NCBI GenBank assembly: GCA_026119935.1
Contig: JALRMH010000008.1
Span: 620,001 to 684,000 of the forward strand
Source of the DNA: Endothia cerciana
Taxonomy: Eukaryota; Ascomycota; Sordariomycetes; Diaporthales; Cryphonectriaceae
Direction: 5' to 3'
Length of the DNA: 64,000 nucleotides
Shown here piece by piece: positions 1-9,509 of this stretch; positions within the stretch are counted from its first letter, which is position 1, and every line of letters begins with the position of its first letter. A model generated the notes under the pieces. The model searched no databases, was not told where the DNA came from, and saw only the letters and a list, made by a program, of their open reading frames with translations. A program made the translations under genes and the position numbers.

Positions 1-1263
1 CTTCCCGCGGGGTGCGTCCCCCTGGCTTAAAGCCTGTCTTCGTAGTGCTTTCCCCCTCATCCAAACGCCCCTGGCAGCCACGTGCTTCGTGATAATCTGG
101 GCAGCCCTCGGGATTCCATACGTACAGAGATGCTTCGAGAACAGCCACAGGAAGCCCAGGTGCCAGGTCTCGGTGACTTGAACTACCGTGGACCCAGGTT
201 AGATGCGGCTCTCCCTCGGCACCAACAGTAAAAGAGACACCACCGTGTGGCCCTGGTACAGCACTGGTCCATGCGGCTCTTTGTCCTCTCCACACCGGGC
301 TTGAGACCCGCACCTCTTACTGAGGACGCCACGGCACTGGTCGGTGGAGCTGCCACGATACAGGAAGTACAAGACAAGACAGTCTCCCCAGGTAGAGTGG
401 CTGTTCACACTGAAGTTGAGATCCACATCTCCTGACCCTGTTCAACCACAGACGCAGATGGGCGCAGGATGCCATTCATGCGCTAGAGTTCATATCGGGT
501 TGAAGTTCGGTTGAGAGGAGCTCGGCAGGCTTCACACCCTTCTTCAGAAGCTGAACCCAAGTGACAGGGATGGCAGTCAACATATTCACACAGCAGCAAT
601 GATTCACGTGCTTGACAGGAACCATGTGAAATCTCCCAGGTGATTATTATGTACAACATCGTTCCGTGAACAGGTGACCAACTGGGCACGCTTGGACGAT
701 CAGGGAATAGCTTGGTTACGTCAGCAGATGGGTAAATGTGATTGGGCCAGCTGCCTTATCTTGCAGGGCCCCTTCCCCAGGTTCAGAGCTCCTTGGCGTA
801 TCCGTCAGCTGAACAGCTCCAACAAACAGCCCGACGTCCAACCGCCGCCCCAACAAGCAAGGAAAGCGCCGCCAACGTCGATAACACGTGACAGTGGGAA
901 AAAGCCGTCCTGCGACGACGACCTTTGCGATCGCAAACCACCAAACAGCCTCAATATCCACATTCACCCGATGACATCATCCAAATAGCCATCAGAACAT
1001 TTCCCAGCACCCCGCCGAGGCCTGTCGTATGCTTTTGACCCGTGTCCTGACGCGTCTTGGCCGTCGTAGAGGGATCTTTACCAAGTGGCTGGCGCAAAGG
1101 ATCGGGACGAGGAGTTGATCGCGCACCGCATCGGACCGCGTCGCATCGCGCCGCATCACAGACGCACCCGATACGGACATCACGGTCGGTCATCGTGGCG
1201 CCCATCCAACTTTTGCAGCGACGAGACTCTCCCCTCGGTGACTGGCGGGAGGGACTCTGGGGA
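1..1263. other. Left-edge stretch without a supported gene
   Basis: Only short overlapping open frames on both strands are seen, none with a recognisable motif or a plausible exon structure. The frame of the downstream bromodomain gene stays open upstream to an ATG at 1057. That extension is Arg/Ser/His-rich low-complexity sequence and is more likely 5' leader than protein. Confidence 0.5.
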
Positions 1264-4200
1264 ATGGTTCACGCGACATCCTACACCCCTCTGGAGTCGC
1301 TATTATTATTTACCTGGATCCGCAGCCACGGCGCCGACGCCTTCGAGGCTGCCGCGTTCCCCCGCGTCTCCCACGACCTCATCAACAACGACATCATCAA
1401 ACAGGACCCCACCTACGATGCGTCCCGGCTAACACCCGAGTCGCTCAAGGAGCTCTTCCTGCACCTGCTGCAGGAGGAGCTCAAGGATGAGGCGCCCTCG
1501 AACGAGGCTGTCCCTGCCGACGGGTCTCTGTCCCCGAACAGCAGGAAGCGGAAGCGCCCCGGATCTGCACCAAAGGTGACGTCCCTGGTCGAGGCCCGGC
1601 AACATGTCCACAGGCTGCCCGATGCCGAGGCGAAACTCTACGCCAAGTACAAGCAGAAGGTGGCTCAAGAGCTATGGCAAGAGCAGGAGGATCTGCGCAG
1701 GCTGGAAGAGGAGATCAGCCAGCTCGAAGCGCAGGAGAAACAGGCCGCCGAGGCCCGCAAGAACGCCAGCGACGGCCTGGGTGTGCCTGCTAGTACAGTG
1801 AAGAAGCCTAGCCGTCCACCGACCATTGCACAGACTGGTGATGTACGGAAGCCGCCACCGCAACCTAATGGAACCGGTGTCCAGCCGAAACCACCTACAC
1901 CAGTTCAGGTCGCCGCACCAAAGAACGTCCCACCACCGCCACAGATCTCACCTTCTAGGCCGTCTGCAGCACCCGCGCCTCTCCAGCCACTGGTTCAGCA
2001 GCCTCCTCCTGCATCCCCAGGTCCTCTCGGCCAGGGTACCGTTGGAGCGCAAGAGCCTCCCAAGCCTCCGAGTGCCCCCGCTCCAATTTTGCAACGGCCA
2101 CAAGGTCCACCCCCTGTATCGGCTCACGCGGATCAGCCAGCCTCTACCACGCCGCCAGCGGCCGAGGCTCTGCAGAAGCCAGCTGCCGTACCAAAGCCGG
2201 GAACACCAAACGAAATATCGCCGAGTCCTAAGTTGCCCGTGCCAGGCTCGCTCAAGTGGGAGCCACCCTATCAGCCACCTCCAGGTTCTCAACAGCAGAG
2301 ATCACCTCCAAACATTCCACAGGTCCCTCCACCACGGTCACCACATCATGCTCAACAATGGAACGCCCAGCCTCCTCTGCACTACTCCCACCCAACACCG
2401 CTGCAACCACCTCCACAAGGCCAACCTCAACCACAATCACAGCCATCTGCACGGCCTGGTCTTGTGGCTCCTCAGCCAGGCGGTCCAGCGCCACTTTTGC
2501 AACCGGCGCCTATGAGATCTCTTTCAGGGTCTCCTGTCACTGCGCAGCGCCCCGTCGGTGCACCTTCGCCCTTATTAGGGCCGGCACGCCTGCCACAATC
2601 GCCACTTCAGCATAATCAACAGGTATTTCCACCCCCACAGCCTCTCCCACCGCATCACAACCGAATAATGCCAACCGTGGCTTCGACTCCCCCGCCACCC
2701 TCACCCGCCAATGCTTCGCAGCCGCCATGGCCAAAATCCCCAGCCCCAACACAGGCAGTTCAAGCCGGGACTCAGCCAGCCCAGCCAGGTGCCTCAGTCC
2801 CTCCTGGCCCGTCCATGCCGCAACCTTCGACGTACAGCTCGCCGTACCCAAAAGCCCCGCGTCCTACTGTGCCTGCCCACGTGCTTCCTCAGCCTCAGCA
2901 AGTTTCTACTCCAGTCCCTGGAATGCGCCGTCATCCGGTTCTGCCACAGACCCCTCTCACGATGCCATTTTATTCCCGGCCCCAAGGAAGTGGTACCAAG
3001 TGGACCGCAGCTCAACCGACGCCCTCTACACCGGGGCCTATCGTGGGCGAGGTTCAGAGTCCTGCCTTCGAGCCGCTGAGCCCCGTCCTACAAACTACTA
3101 GCCTGACAGGGCCTTCCGCCAAGAGGCAGCAAAAGCCAGTAGGGCTCGACAACTCAGCTGCAAAGAAAGCATTAAGAGCCCCCCATGGTATATCGGCCGG
3201 AGCGAATGTCCCCCAGAAACGCACACCGTCCGTCACGTCGCCACGTGATGATCAGGATCAGATGGACTCGGAATCCGCAACCAAGGTTAAGCGCGAGGAT
3301 GCGATGCCTAGGCCACTTGAAGACGCTGGCGACACGACCGCAGATGAAAGTGTCTCCGGGCGCCGCCAGGCCGCTTCTCCACACAACCCCAGAGCTGTCG
3401 TGAAACGCAAACGCCAGGACTCGGCTGCCTCCGAACAGCGAGCAGGATCCGAGTTCCAGCCGCGTCTACAGCCACAGTCTCGACCTGGCATACCGACCCA
3501 CGTGCTATGGACTCGCGGTTTCCCTCGGGTTAGTGCCTCAGCTTTGGGGCAGATACAAAGCCACAAGAATGCCAACATGTTTCAGAATCGAATCAGGCCA
3601 AAGGAGGCCCCAGGATATGAGGGAATCATATACAAGACGCAATTCCTGAAGAACATCCAGAAGGCCATCAATGCAGGGCACAAAGCCGCCGCCGCCGCAG
3701 CCGCAGCCCTACCAGACGGCGATCCCGGTACGAGCAGTGTCTGGCTTCCAATCAGCGAGGAACTAGTACCTCCACGTGCCATCATCAATAGCGCGCAGCT
3801 TGAGCGCGAGCTTATACACATGTTTGCGAATGCGATCATGTACAACCTGGATCCGAACCGCGGCCCTGGTCCAGCCTTCATGAAGGGCAGTGGTGTCGGC
3901 GAAAAGGGGGCCAACGAGGCGCATGGCCGTGTCCAAAGCCATGCTGCAGGTGACGCGCCAAACATGATTGGATACAAGGTTGACGAGAACAGCGTCGTCA
4001 AAGACACCCAGTCCATGTTCGCAGAGGTCGACAAGCTGCTCATCGAGCTGCGTTCTACTGAGGCGCAGCCCGGCATCCCTCCTGCACCTCTGCCACCTGG
4101 AGCTGTCCCTGCCAGCGAGAGGCTGGCTCGCGGGTCTATTGCGACGGTGACGGACCAAGCGCAGACGCCTGCTTCAGGTGTGGGTGGGTCCTTTGCCGAT

Positions 4201-4284
4201 GAAGAGGCTGAAGAGCAGCAGACCGATCGCGACAACGAGAGCACGAGTGGCACCGTCAAGAGACGGCGTCTTGGTAGGGGCTAA
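1264..4284 (+). CDS. Pro-rich bromodomain protein, BRD8/Bdc1-like (NuA4 candidate)
   Basis: An intronless frame of 1006 codons from the ATG at 1264. An in-frame ATG at 1057 would add 69 low-complexity residues; I prefer 1264 because a structured segment (TPLESLLLF) begins right after it. Order of parts: an N-terminal helical segment (about residues 1-80), a basic patch (RKRKRP), a charged coiled coil (about 105-160, LRRLEEEISQLEAQ), a very long Pro/Gln-rich disordered region (about 165-620), a basic cluster KRKRQD (about 715), a divergent bromodomain (about 760-870) and a basic tail KRRRLGRG. The bromodomain keeps the Asn of the acetyl-lysine pocket in NAIMYN. The sequence shows the layout of human BRD8 and fission yeast Bdc1, NuA4 acetyltransferase subunits: N-terminal module, coiled coil, C-terminal bromodomain. 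Membership of NuA4 is inference from that layout. The role would be nuclear chromatin reading. Confidence 0.8.
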   Translation: MVHATSYTPLESLLLFTWIRSHGADAFEAAAFPRVSHDLINNDIIKQDPTYDASRLTPESLKELFLHLLQEELKDEAPSNEAVPADGSLSPNSRKRKRPGSAPKVTSLVEARQHVHRLPDAEAKLYAKYKQKVAQELWQEQEDLRRLEEEISQLEAQEKQAAEARKNASDGLGVPASTVKKPSRPPTIAQTGDVRKPPPQPNGTGVQPKPPTPVQVAAPKNVPPPPQISPSRPSAAPAPLQPLVQQPPPASPGPLGQGTVGAQEPPKPPSAPAPILQRPQGPPPVSAHADQPASTTPPAAEALQKPAAVPKPGTPNEISPSPKLPVPGSLKWEPPYQPPPGSQQQRSPPNIPQVPPPRSPHHAQQWNAQPPLHYSHPTPLQPPPQGQPQPQSQPSARPGLVAPQPGGPAPLLQPAPMRSLSGSPVTAQRPVGAPSPLLGPARLPQSPLQHNQQVFPPPQPLPPHHNRIMPTVASTPPPPSPANASQPPWPKSPAPTQAVQAGTQPAQPGASVPPGPSMPQPSTYSSPYPKAPRPTVPAHVLPQPQQVSTPVPGMRRHPVLPQTPLTMPFYSRPQGSGTKWTAAQPTPSTPGPIVGEVQSPAFEPLSPVLQTTSLTGPSAKRQQKPVGLDNSAAKKALRAPHGISAGANVPQKRTPSVTSPRDDQDQMDSESATKVKREDAMPRPLEDAGDTTADESVSGRRQAASPHNPRAVVKRKRQDSAASEQRAGSEFQPRLQPQSRPGIPTHVLWTRGFPRVSASALGQIQSHKNANMFQNRIRPKEAPGYEGIIYKTQFLKNIQKAINAGHKAAAAAAAALPDGDPGTSSVWLPISEELVPPRAIINSAQLERELIHMFANAIMYNLDPNRGPGPAFMKGSGVGEKGANEAHGRVQSHAAGDAPNMIGYKVDENSVVKDTQSMFAEVDKLLIELRSTEAQPGIPPAPLPPGAVPASERLARGSIATVTDQAQTPASGVGGSFADEEAEEQQTDRDNESTSGTVKRRRLGRG

Positions 4285-5074
4285 GTTGAGCCATGAGACT
4301 ACTCGACAGCCCGAAGGAGCCAATTAGCGACTGTGATGTGTTATACTCCACATTGGGGAGCGTTGGTCGCCTCAGGGCGTGCTCACCTTCACGGCCTGCC
4401 TTGTTGGGGTGATGATCAGCACGGGTTGTTATGGCCTGATTTGGAAGTATCAAGATGTCGTCCCTCCCAATCTTGGATGGCATTCACAAGGTTGAAGGGG
4501 TTTTAAGGCTGACAGGGCGGGCTGCATAGTCGCCTATCAGAGGACTCAAGCTAGACCACATCAGTAGATGAGAACAAGGCGCTGGCCTCTAGCTTCTAAT
4601 ATTCTGCAGAAATACCATTCATTGATGCACGAAATGCTTGAAAATCTGGCAGAGGTGCTGTGGTCCCACCTCTACTGTCGTAAATGCATGGACGGTGGGC
4701 TTCATCAAGGCCGGCCAGCAGCTTCAGTCTTGCTCAAGGATGGATGTGAGCAGGGTAAAGGGGACATGACCTCCGTTAGCCTCCCCATCCTCCTGGTCAA
4801 GCTTTCTCCTACGTCGCGAGGCTACACTAGACTTGTTCATCTACTTTCTATCTAGAAATGTGCACAACTAAAGCTATAACAATTCGCCATGCATCATACC
4901 ATGCATTAGCTGTTAATTATCCCACAAGGCCATCGCCATGCAACCCCTTCTGTCACTGCTGCTTTGGTATATCAGGTACTACGCGCACGGCTGGGCCGAT
5001 CATCATCAAGTCTCTCTTCCCGTACATATGCCACGCCCGGCCAGGAATACTAACCGTCATCGGTACGTTTAGGA
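4285..5074. other. Intergenic, no gene seen
   Basis: This is the 3' flank of the bromodomain gene and the space before the broken gene at 5075. Only short frames without motifs are present. Confidence 0.5.
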
Positions 5075-5855
5075 ATGCCTGAATTCTTCGCCGTCCCATA
5101 CCCCACCGCGCAGGACCCCATCGGCCAAGAACGCAGCCGTACCTTCAAGTACTCCAAGTATGTCTACAAGGCATCCTTGAAGGACAGGTTAACCCTAGAG
5201 GGATACCGCTAGGCCCTATATCTCTTTGGTGGGGGGGGGCCGACTCCATCGTGATACCTATGTAGTGAAGAACCATGTGGGCAGCTTTCTGCAACGGCAA
5301 GCTGCTCACACCGCGGCCTTCCGCGCAGCCATTGAGGGGGAAGGATATACCGACCCCATCGACCGTGAAGTGGAATTCAACATCTACCTACCACCATCGG
5401 TGCTAGGATCGAGCGAGACCGGCCACCTCCCCACCATTGATGAAGCTCAGGACCTCATCAGAACCTCCCCAGTACCGTCCTGGGTAGACCGAACCAGCCC
5501 GGTCTATGACGGATAGGTCCTCAACGCTGACACGTTCAGGGGACAGGATCAGAATGAGGAGGGAGAGGAACTTGCCACGTCTGATGCTAGGTCCTCGTCG
5601 CCTGAGACTGCTGCCGTCGAATTCACCGGGAATTCACCGTATATCCAGGGACCGGACCCTGCCCCTCGCACCCCCTCCACAACAAGACGAGTTCTCTTCG
5701 CCATGAGCAAGGGAAAGACCCCAGCCCGCGATGTTCTGTATAACAAGCATGGCAAATTCACCACAGCCGCGCCCCGCAAGTTGTCCGTGGGTGGAACTGA
5801 AGCCACCGCCGTCCGTCATGCCGCCAATATGGCAGAATACCCTGAGAAAGCATGA
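5075..5855 (+). pseudogene. Broken protein-coding gene of unknown family
   Basis: An ATG at 5075 opens a coding-like frame that stops at a TAG near 5211. Past a G10 tract at 5229-5238 the coding character continues in another frame (from 5226). That frame stops at TAG 5514-5516 and then runs on in the same frame to TGA 5853-5855 for another 112 codons. The piece between 5226 and 5855 is acidic and Pro/Ser-rich with an even, protein-like codon pattern (for example EVEFNIYLPPS and VLYNKHGKFTTAAPRKL). Both TAG stops could come from CAG by a single C-to-T change, and the G tract is a natural slippage site. I do not recognise the family. It could be a dead accessory gene or a fragment of a mobile-element protein. 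Sequencing or assembly errors at the G tract could explain the frameshift but not both stops. Confidence 0.45.
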
Positions 5856-8009
5856 CTGCGATTATGACGGTGGCCGTAATGAATCAGCGGGAAGAGCAGA
5901 TCAGGCCCGCTCGGCGAGTTCAACACCTCAAGCTCCTAGCTATGTAAAGGGATTGAGCAGCCTGTGCTAGCAAGAGGCTTACCATAGCATCCGGTTACCT
6001 TTTCCATAGAGTGAAGCATCGCCCTTGTCCGAAACAGACAAATTCAGGACGCGAGTTGTGTTATCCTCACCCACCTCTTGCTTTTAAGCTTTTCAAGTTA
6101 TTATACGACGAGACTCCTATTATCACTCGTCGTATAAGCCAGTTAAGCTTCTATACTAGTAAAAAAAAGCCTCAAAATAAAAAGTTATTATACAACGAAA
6201 GCAAGCCCTTTTCGACGTATAGGGAATCAGAACACATGTTATGACTTGGAGGGAACCTCTGAATAGATGCCGGGCTGAATGGTAGACCAGCGTAGCAAAG
6301 TCAGAGGATATCACGTCAGTCACAGATACTCCGAGAGAAGATTATAAATTTCCGCAATATTTACAGAGTTGACTACTTCCTCTCCTCCTCTCCTCCTCCT
6401 CTACACCAACAGTGGTAACTTGCGAACACTATATCAGCAAACATCGTCTTTGGACTTCTGAGATCGCTATCCATCATCACAAAAAGCATAAACACAATGC
6501 ACTGCCGCGCCCCGTGAGATCACAAGTCGGATCCGAGGGTCAAGTGTACGATCGAATTTGTTCCCAGGTTCTTTCCGCGATGCTCGTCGGACACGAAGCA
6601 TTCCACTATGCATCCCTGAGTCTCGGCGTGATTTCATGAACGCAACCGGTCGCTGAAGTATTCTGAACACAAGCGCTCCCTTTACGCTACGTCCTTATAG
6701 TGTAAGATCAAGACAAAGGTTTCGCCATCAATACCACAGCCTCCGTTCTAGCCCATCTAGGCCTTCTGCACTTCTGCAGATGTTAGAATCACGTCTGACA
6801 AGGGCCGAAACTCCTCCAGACTTTTCTTGCTCATGCTGGCTGCAGCCCGCAATGACTCACCCCCATTCCTTCATCATCTCGCTCTAAGCTCTGATGCATC
6901 TGATCTTGCAGCTAAGCACGGCTGATATCCCCTCTACCACCGCTTAGTATACTCACTGCTTGTGTACTTGGCCAAAATCCAGTTCGCAACATCAGGTGAT
7001 TACACTGAAATAAATCTTCCAGGGCTTCAGACCTTTCAAGAAGCAGTGCCTAGCCCTTTAGTGCGTTGACGGTCTGAACGAGGACCATAATGATATGTGT
7101 ACCATCAACTTTTCGGGGAAAATCATGCCACTTAGGCATTAGCAAACGAACTGATCTGTCCCTGTTCGTTTAGGTTTTTATTAGCTCAGCCTCTGTCTCA
7201 TCGTGGAACAATGCAAGCTGGGCGACATAGGAGTTATTTCCGCTAAAAGCCTACCTAGATATATAATATCTGTCTAGTCATATTGTTTTCCTGATTTTTC
7301 AAGCCCAAAGTTGCCATGTCAAGCACGATGAGAGCAGACAGTCCTGGTCACATGCCAAATTTCGGAACCACTGAAACTGTCGTCGGGATATGCGAAGAGA
7401 GGATTTTTATGCTCAAACACGAAATCCTAGAAGATGTGGAAGTGTTATGGGGAGATATACCTAGCGGCGAGAACGTGGTTGTATATCATGCTATACTGAT
7501 GTTGATCTAGATGAGATCCTCGGGGACTTGGCAAGCTTGCTGTTGGACAGCTTTGCTTGTCTCTAAGGTCCAGCCTACTTCTTAGTTCCAATGATTCCTG
7601 AAGTTATCGATAATCCTCTGTTGAGTTGAATTCCATAGCGAGTTACGGAACTAAATTTCAGACTTCATACTACAAAGTCTTGTACATAGGATTATGGATT
7701 ATTTTATGATGTATTTGCAAGTCCTTATGCATTTGTTAAGTTGGTCCAGGCAGTCGCATCTGGTCGCCTACCCATCCATTAGTGGGCCACTACCACGACA
7801 TGGTGTACTCCTGGTGTATATTGCTAGCTATTCAAAACCTTGCCAGGCCAAGCTACTTGGCTGACCTTCAAGGTTGAGCAAAAAGGTGAACACAAAGGCT
7901 TTCAATTACTTCTGAGGTGAGGCAAGGCAGAAGAAACGGCGGGTATCATTTGTCGCAATATATCGGCACATATAACTCATCATACACTTCTTATCGTAAT
8001 CACGAGACC
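5856..8009. other. Intergenic, one strong hairpin, no supported gene
   Basis: No convincing gene. A 64-codon frame at 7316-7510 has no recognisable motif. The stretch contains the inverted repeat at 6101-6137 and CT-rich sequence near 6375-6405. Confidence 0.4.
6101..6137. repeat. Perfect 12-bp inverted repeat with 13-nt loop
   Basis: The arms TTATACGACGAG (6101-6112) and CTCGTCGTATAA (6126-6137) are exact reverse complements. A near-copy of the left arm with its flank (AAGTTATTATACAACGA) recurs around 6180-6200. It could be a DNA-transposon end, a terminator-like hairpin or a protein-binding palindrome; the sequence alone does not decide. Confidence 0.7.
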
Positions 8010-9509
8010 TCAGGCTTCCCTGCTGGGGCTTGTGCCCAAGCGCCGTCCACGAACCCTCACCTTTCCAAAGGTACCCTCGCTGAGCCTGTCGAAACTTGGC
8101 GTCTTAAAAAGCTCTTGTGGATATATCGTCTCACCACAACTCGTGTTTCCGTCACTTGAAAATGAGGACATGCTAAGCGGTCGGGAGTAAACGGCATCAG
8201 GAATCGACGGCAGCCCCGGCTCGCTCGCTGCTCCCTCACTCTTTTCATGGAGGAATGTCTCCCAATCTCCGGGAAACCTCAAGGATTTTTGTGTCCATCG
8301 AGACCACGAGGAAGATCGAGATTGAGTGGTTGTTGAAGAACGAGCGACCCGAGACAACATTCTTGAGACCCAGCTCGTACGTCGCGACAGCCTCAATGCG
8401 TGATCTGCTTCGAGTTCCACAGGGTCCTCTGTCGATCCTGGCCCCCTTTCAGGACCTGACACCTCGAATAGAGGACCCGTTTCGCCATCTAGTTCCGCAG
8501 GCAGTCCTAGATCGGGGATGGTAGGATTCTTATTTTGCGAGTTTTCTTCGTCACCAGGTCGCCCTCCTAGCCAAGCTCCCAAGCCAACTGCTGTCACAAC
8601 TGCCATATCCCTAGGCCGTCTCCATGAGAAATGCCACAAGTGTCGACCCTGGCGGCGTCGGATCTGGGCGAGGCGGAAAAGGCACAGAGCTACGACAGCA
8701 AGAAGGACCGGGACCACCACTGCTATGACTGCTACGTTGATTGAGTTGTTGTTTCCGGTGCCTGCTTGAGAAACATCCAGAGCTGAATTCTGGGAAGGAG
8801 TAGTGGATATCCATGTAGTAAGCGTCTCAGTGATGGAGCTGCTGGCAGATACTGTTGTGATTATGACAACGTCCCCTGTAGTAGCAGGTGTCGCAGCGCT
8901 CGTGATTCCGGCAGCATGCGCTGTCGTCGACGAGGCTGCGCTTGCGCCAGGAGCAGAGAGTGTTAAGCCCGGCGTCAGGGGGTGAGTCTCAAGAGTCGAG
9001 AGGTCGGACTGCTGGAATCGGATCTGCAAAGCAGGTCCCACTGTGAACGTGCCGCCATTACTGGTCGCGCCCCAGACGCCACCTCGGTAGTCTGTCAAAT
9101 CGGTTGTACAAGACTGGCCGCTAAATGTGCATGTAGTCAGACCACGGCGCCAGTCCTCATGTCGGCCTGTAATATGATCCTGCGCTTACCTCGGGACGCA
9201 GTACACTGCTGTCTCTCCCGGTTTGACTGCTGGAAAGCCCTGAGTTGTTCTGGTTGTCGTGATGCCGCAGCCCGGGCCAACCTCGAATCCGCTTGGACAT
9301 ATGGCGGGGGAGTAATACTGGAAGCCCTTGTACTCGAGATTGATCGTCCAATCTGGGGGGGCGCAGGAGATCGGTCCTGAAGTCGGGAATGGAGGAAACT
9401 GAGAAGGGTTTTTGCTGCTCGCCAGCAACCAGGATGTAGAACATGGCGGCGTGAATATAGTTGTCAAGGCTGCAAGTGGTGCAGTGACAGAAGCAGACAT
9501 CTCGACCAC
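8010..9509 (-). CDS. Single-pass membrane protein with Cys-containing ectodomain and Ser/Thr-rich stalk
   Basis: Two exons on the minus strand: 9509-9190 and 9120-8010. The 69-nt intron (9189-9121) starts GTAAGC and ends TTTAG, and the phase joins CVP to SGQSC without a stop; 476 codons. The first ATG is at 9509, with another three codons on. The N-terminal part carries LTTIFTPP, a Cys-bearing segment (PAICPSGFEVGPGCG) and CxxD-type sequence after the splice. A Ser/Thr/Ala-rich stalk follows, then one strong transmembrane helix (about residues 260-285, VAVIAVVVPVLLAVVALCLF) with a basic stop-transfer RRRQGR, and a Ser/Arg-rich cytoplasmic tail of about 190 residues. No clear cleavable signal peptide is seen. 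Many filamentous fungi have proteins with this layout and the LTT-FTPP start; they are uncharacterised. A cell-wall sensor role like WSC/Mid2 proteins is only an analogy. Confidence 0.75.
9121..9189 (-). other. Intron of the membrane-protein gene
   Basis: Donor GTAAGC, acceptor TTTAG, 69 nt. Two other AG acceptors within it give an in-frame stop, so this one was chosen. Confidence 0.65.

Noticed and set aside
3582..4259. Minus-strand frame of 225 codons opposite the bromodomain gene.
   Set aside because: The plus strand encodes the conserved bromodomain here; the minus frame is Ser/Ala/Pro-rich noise.
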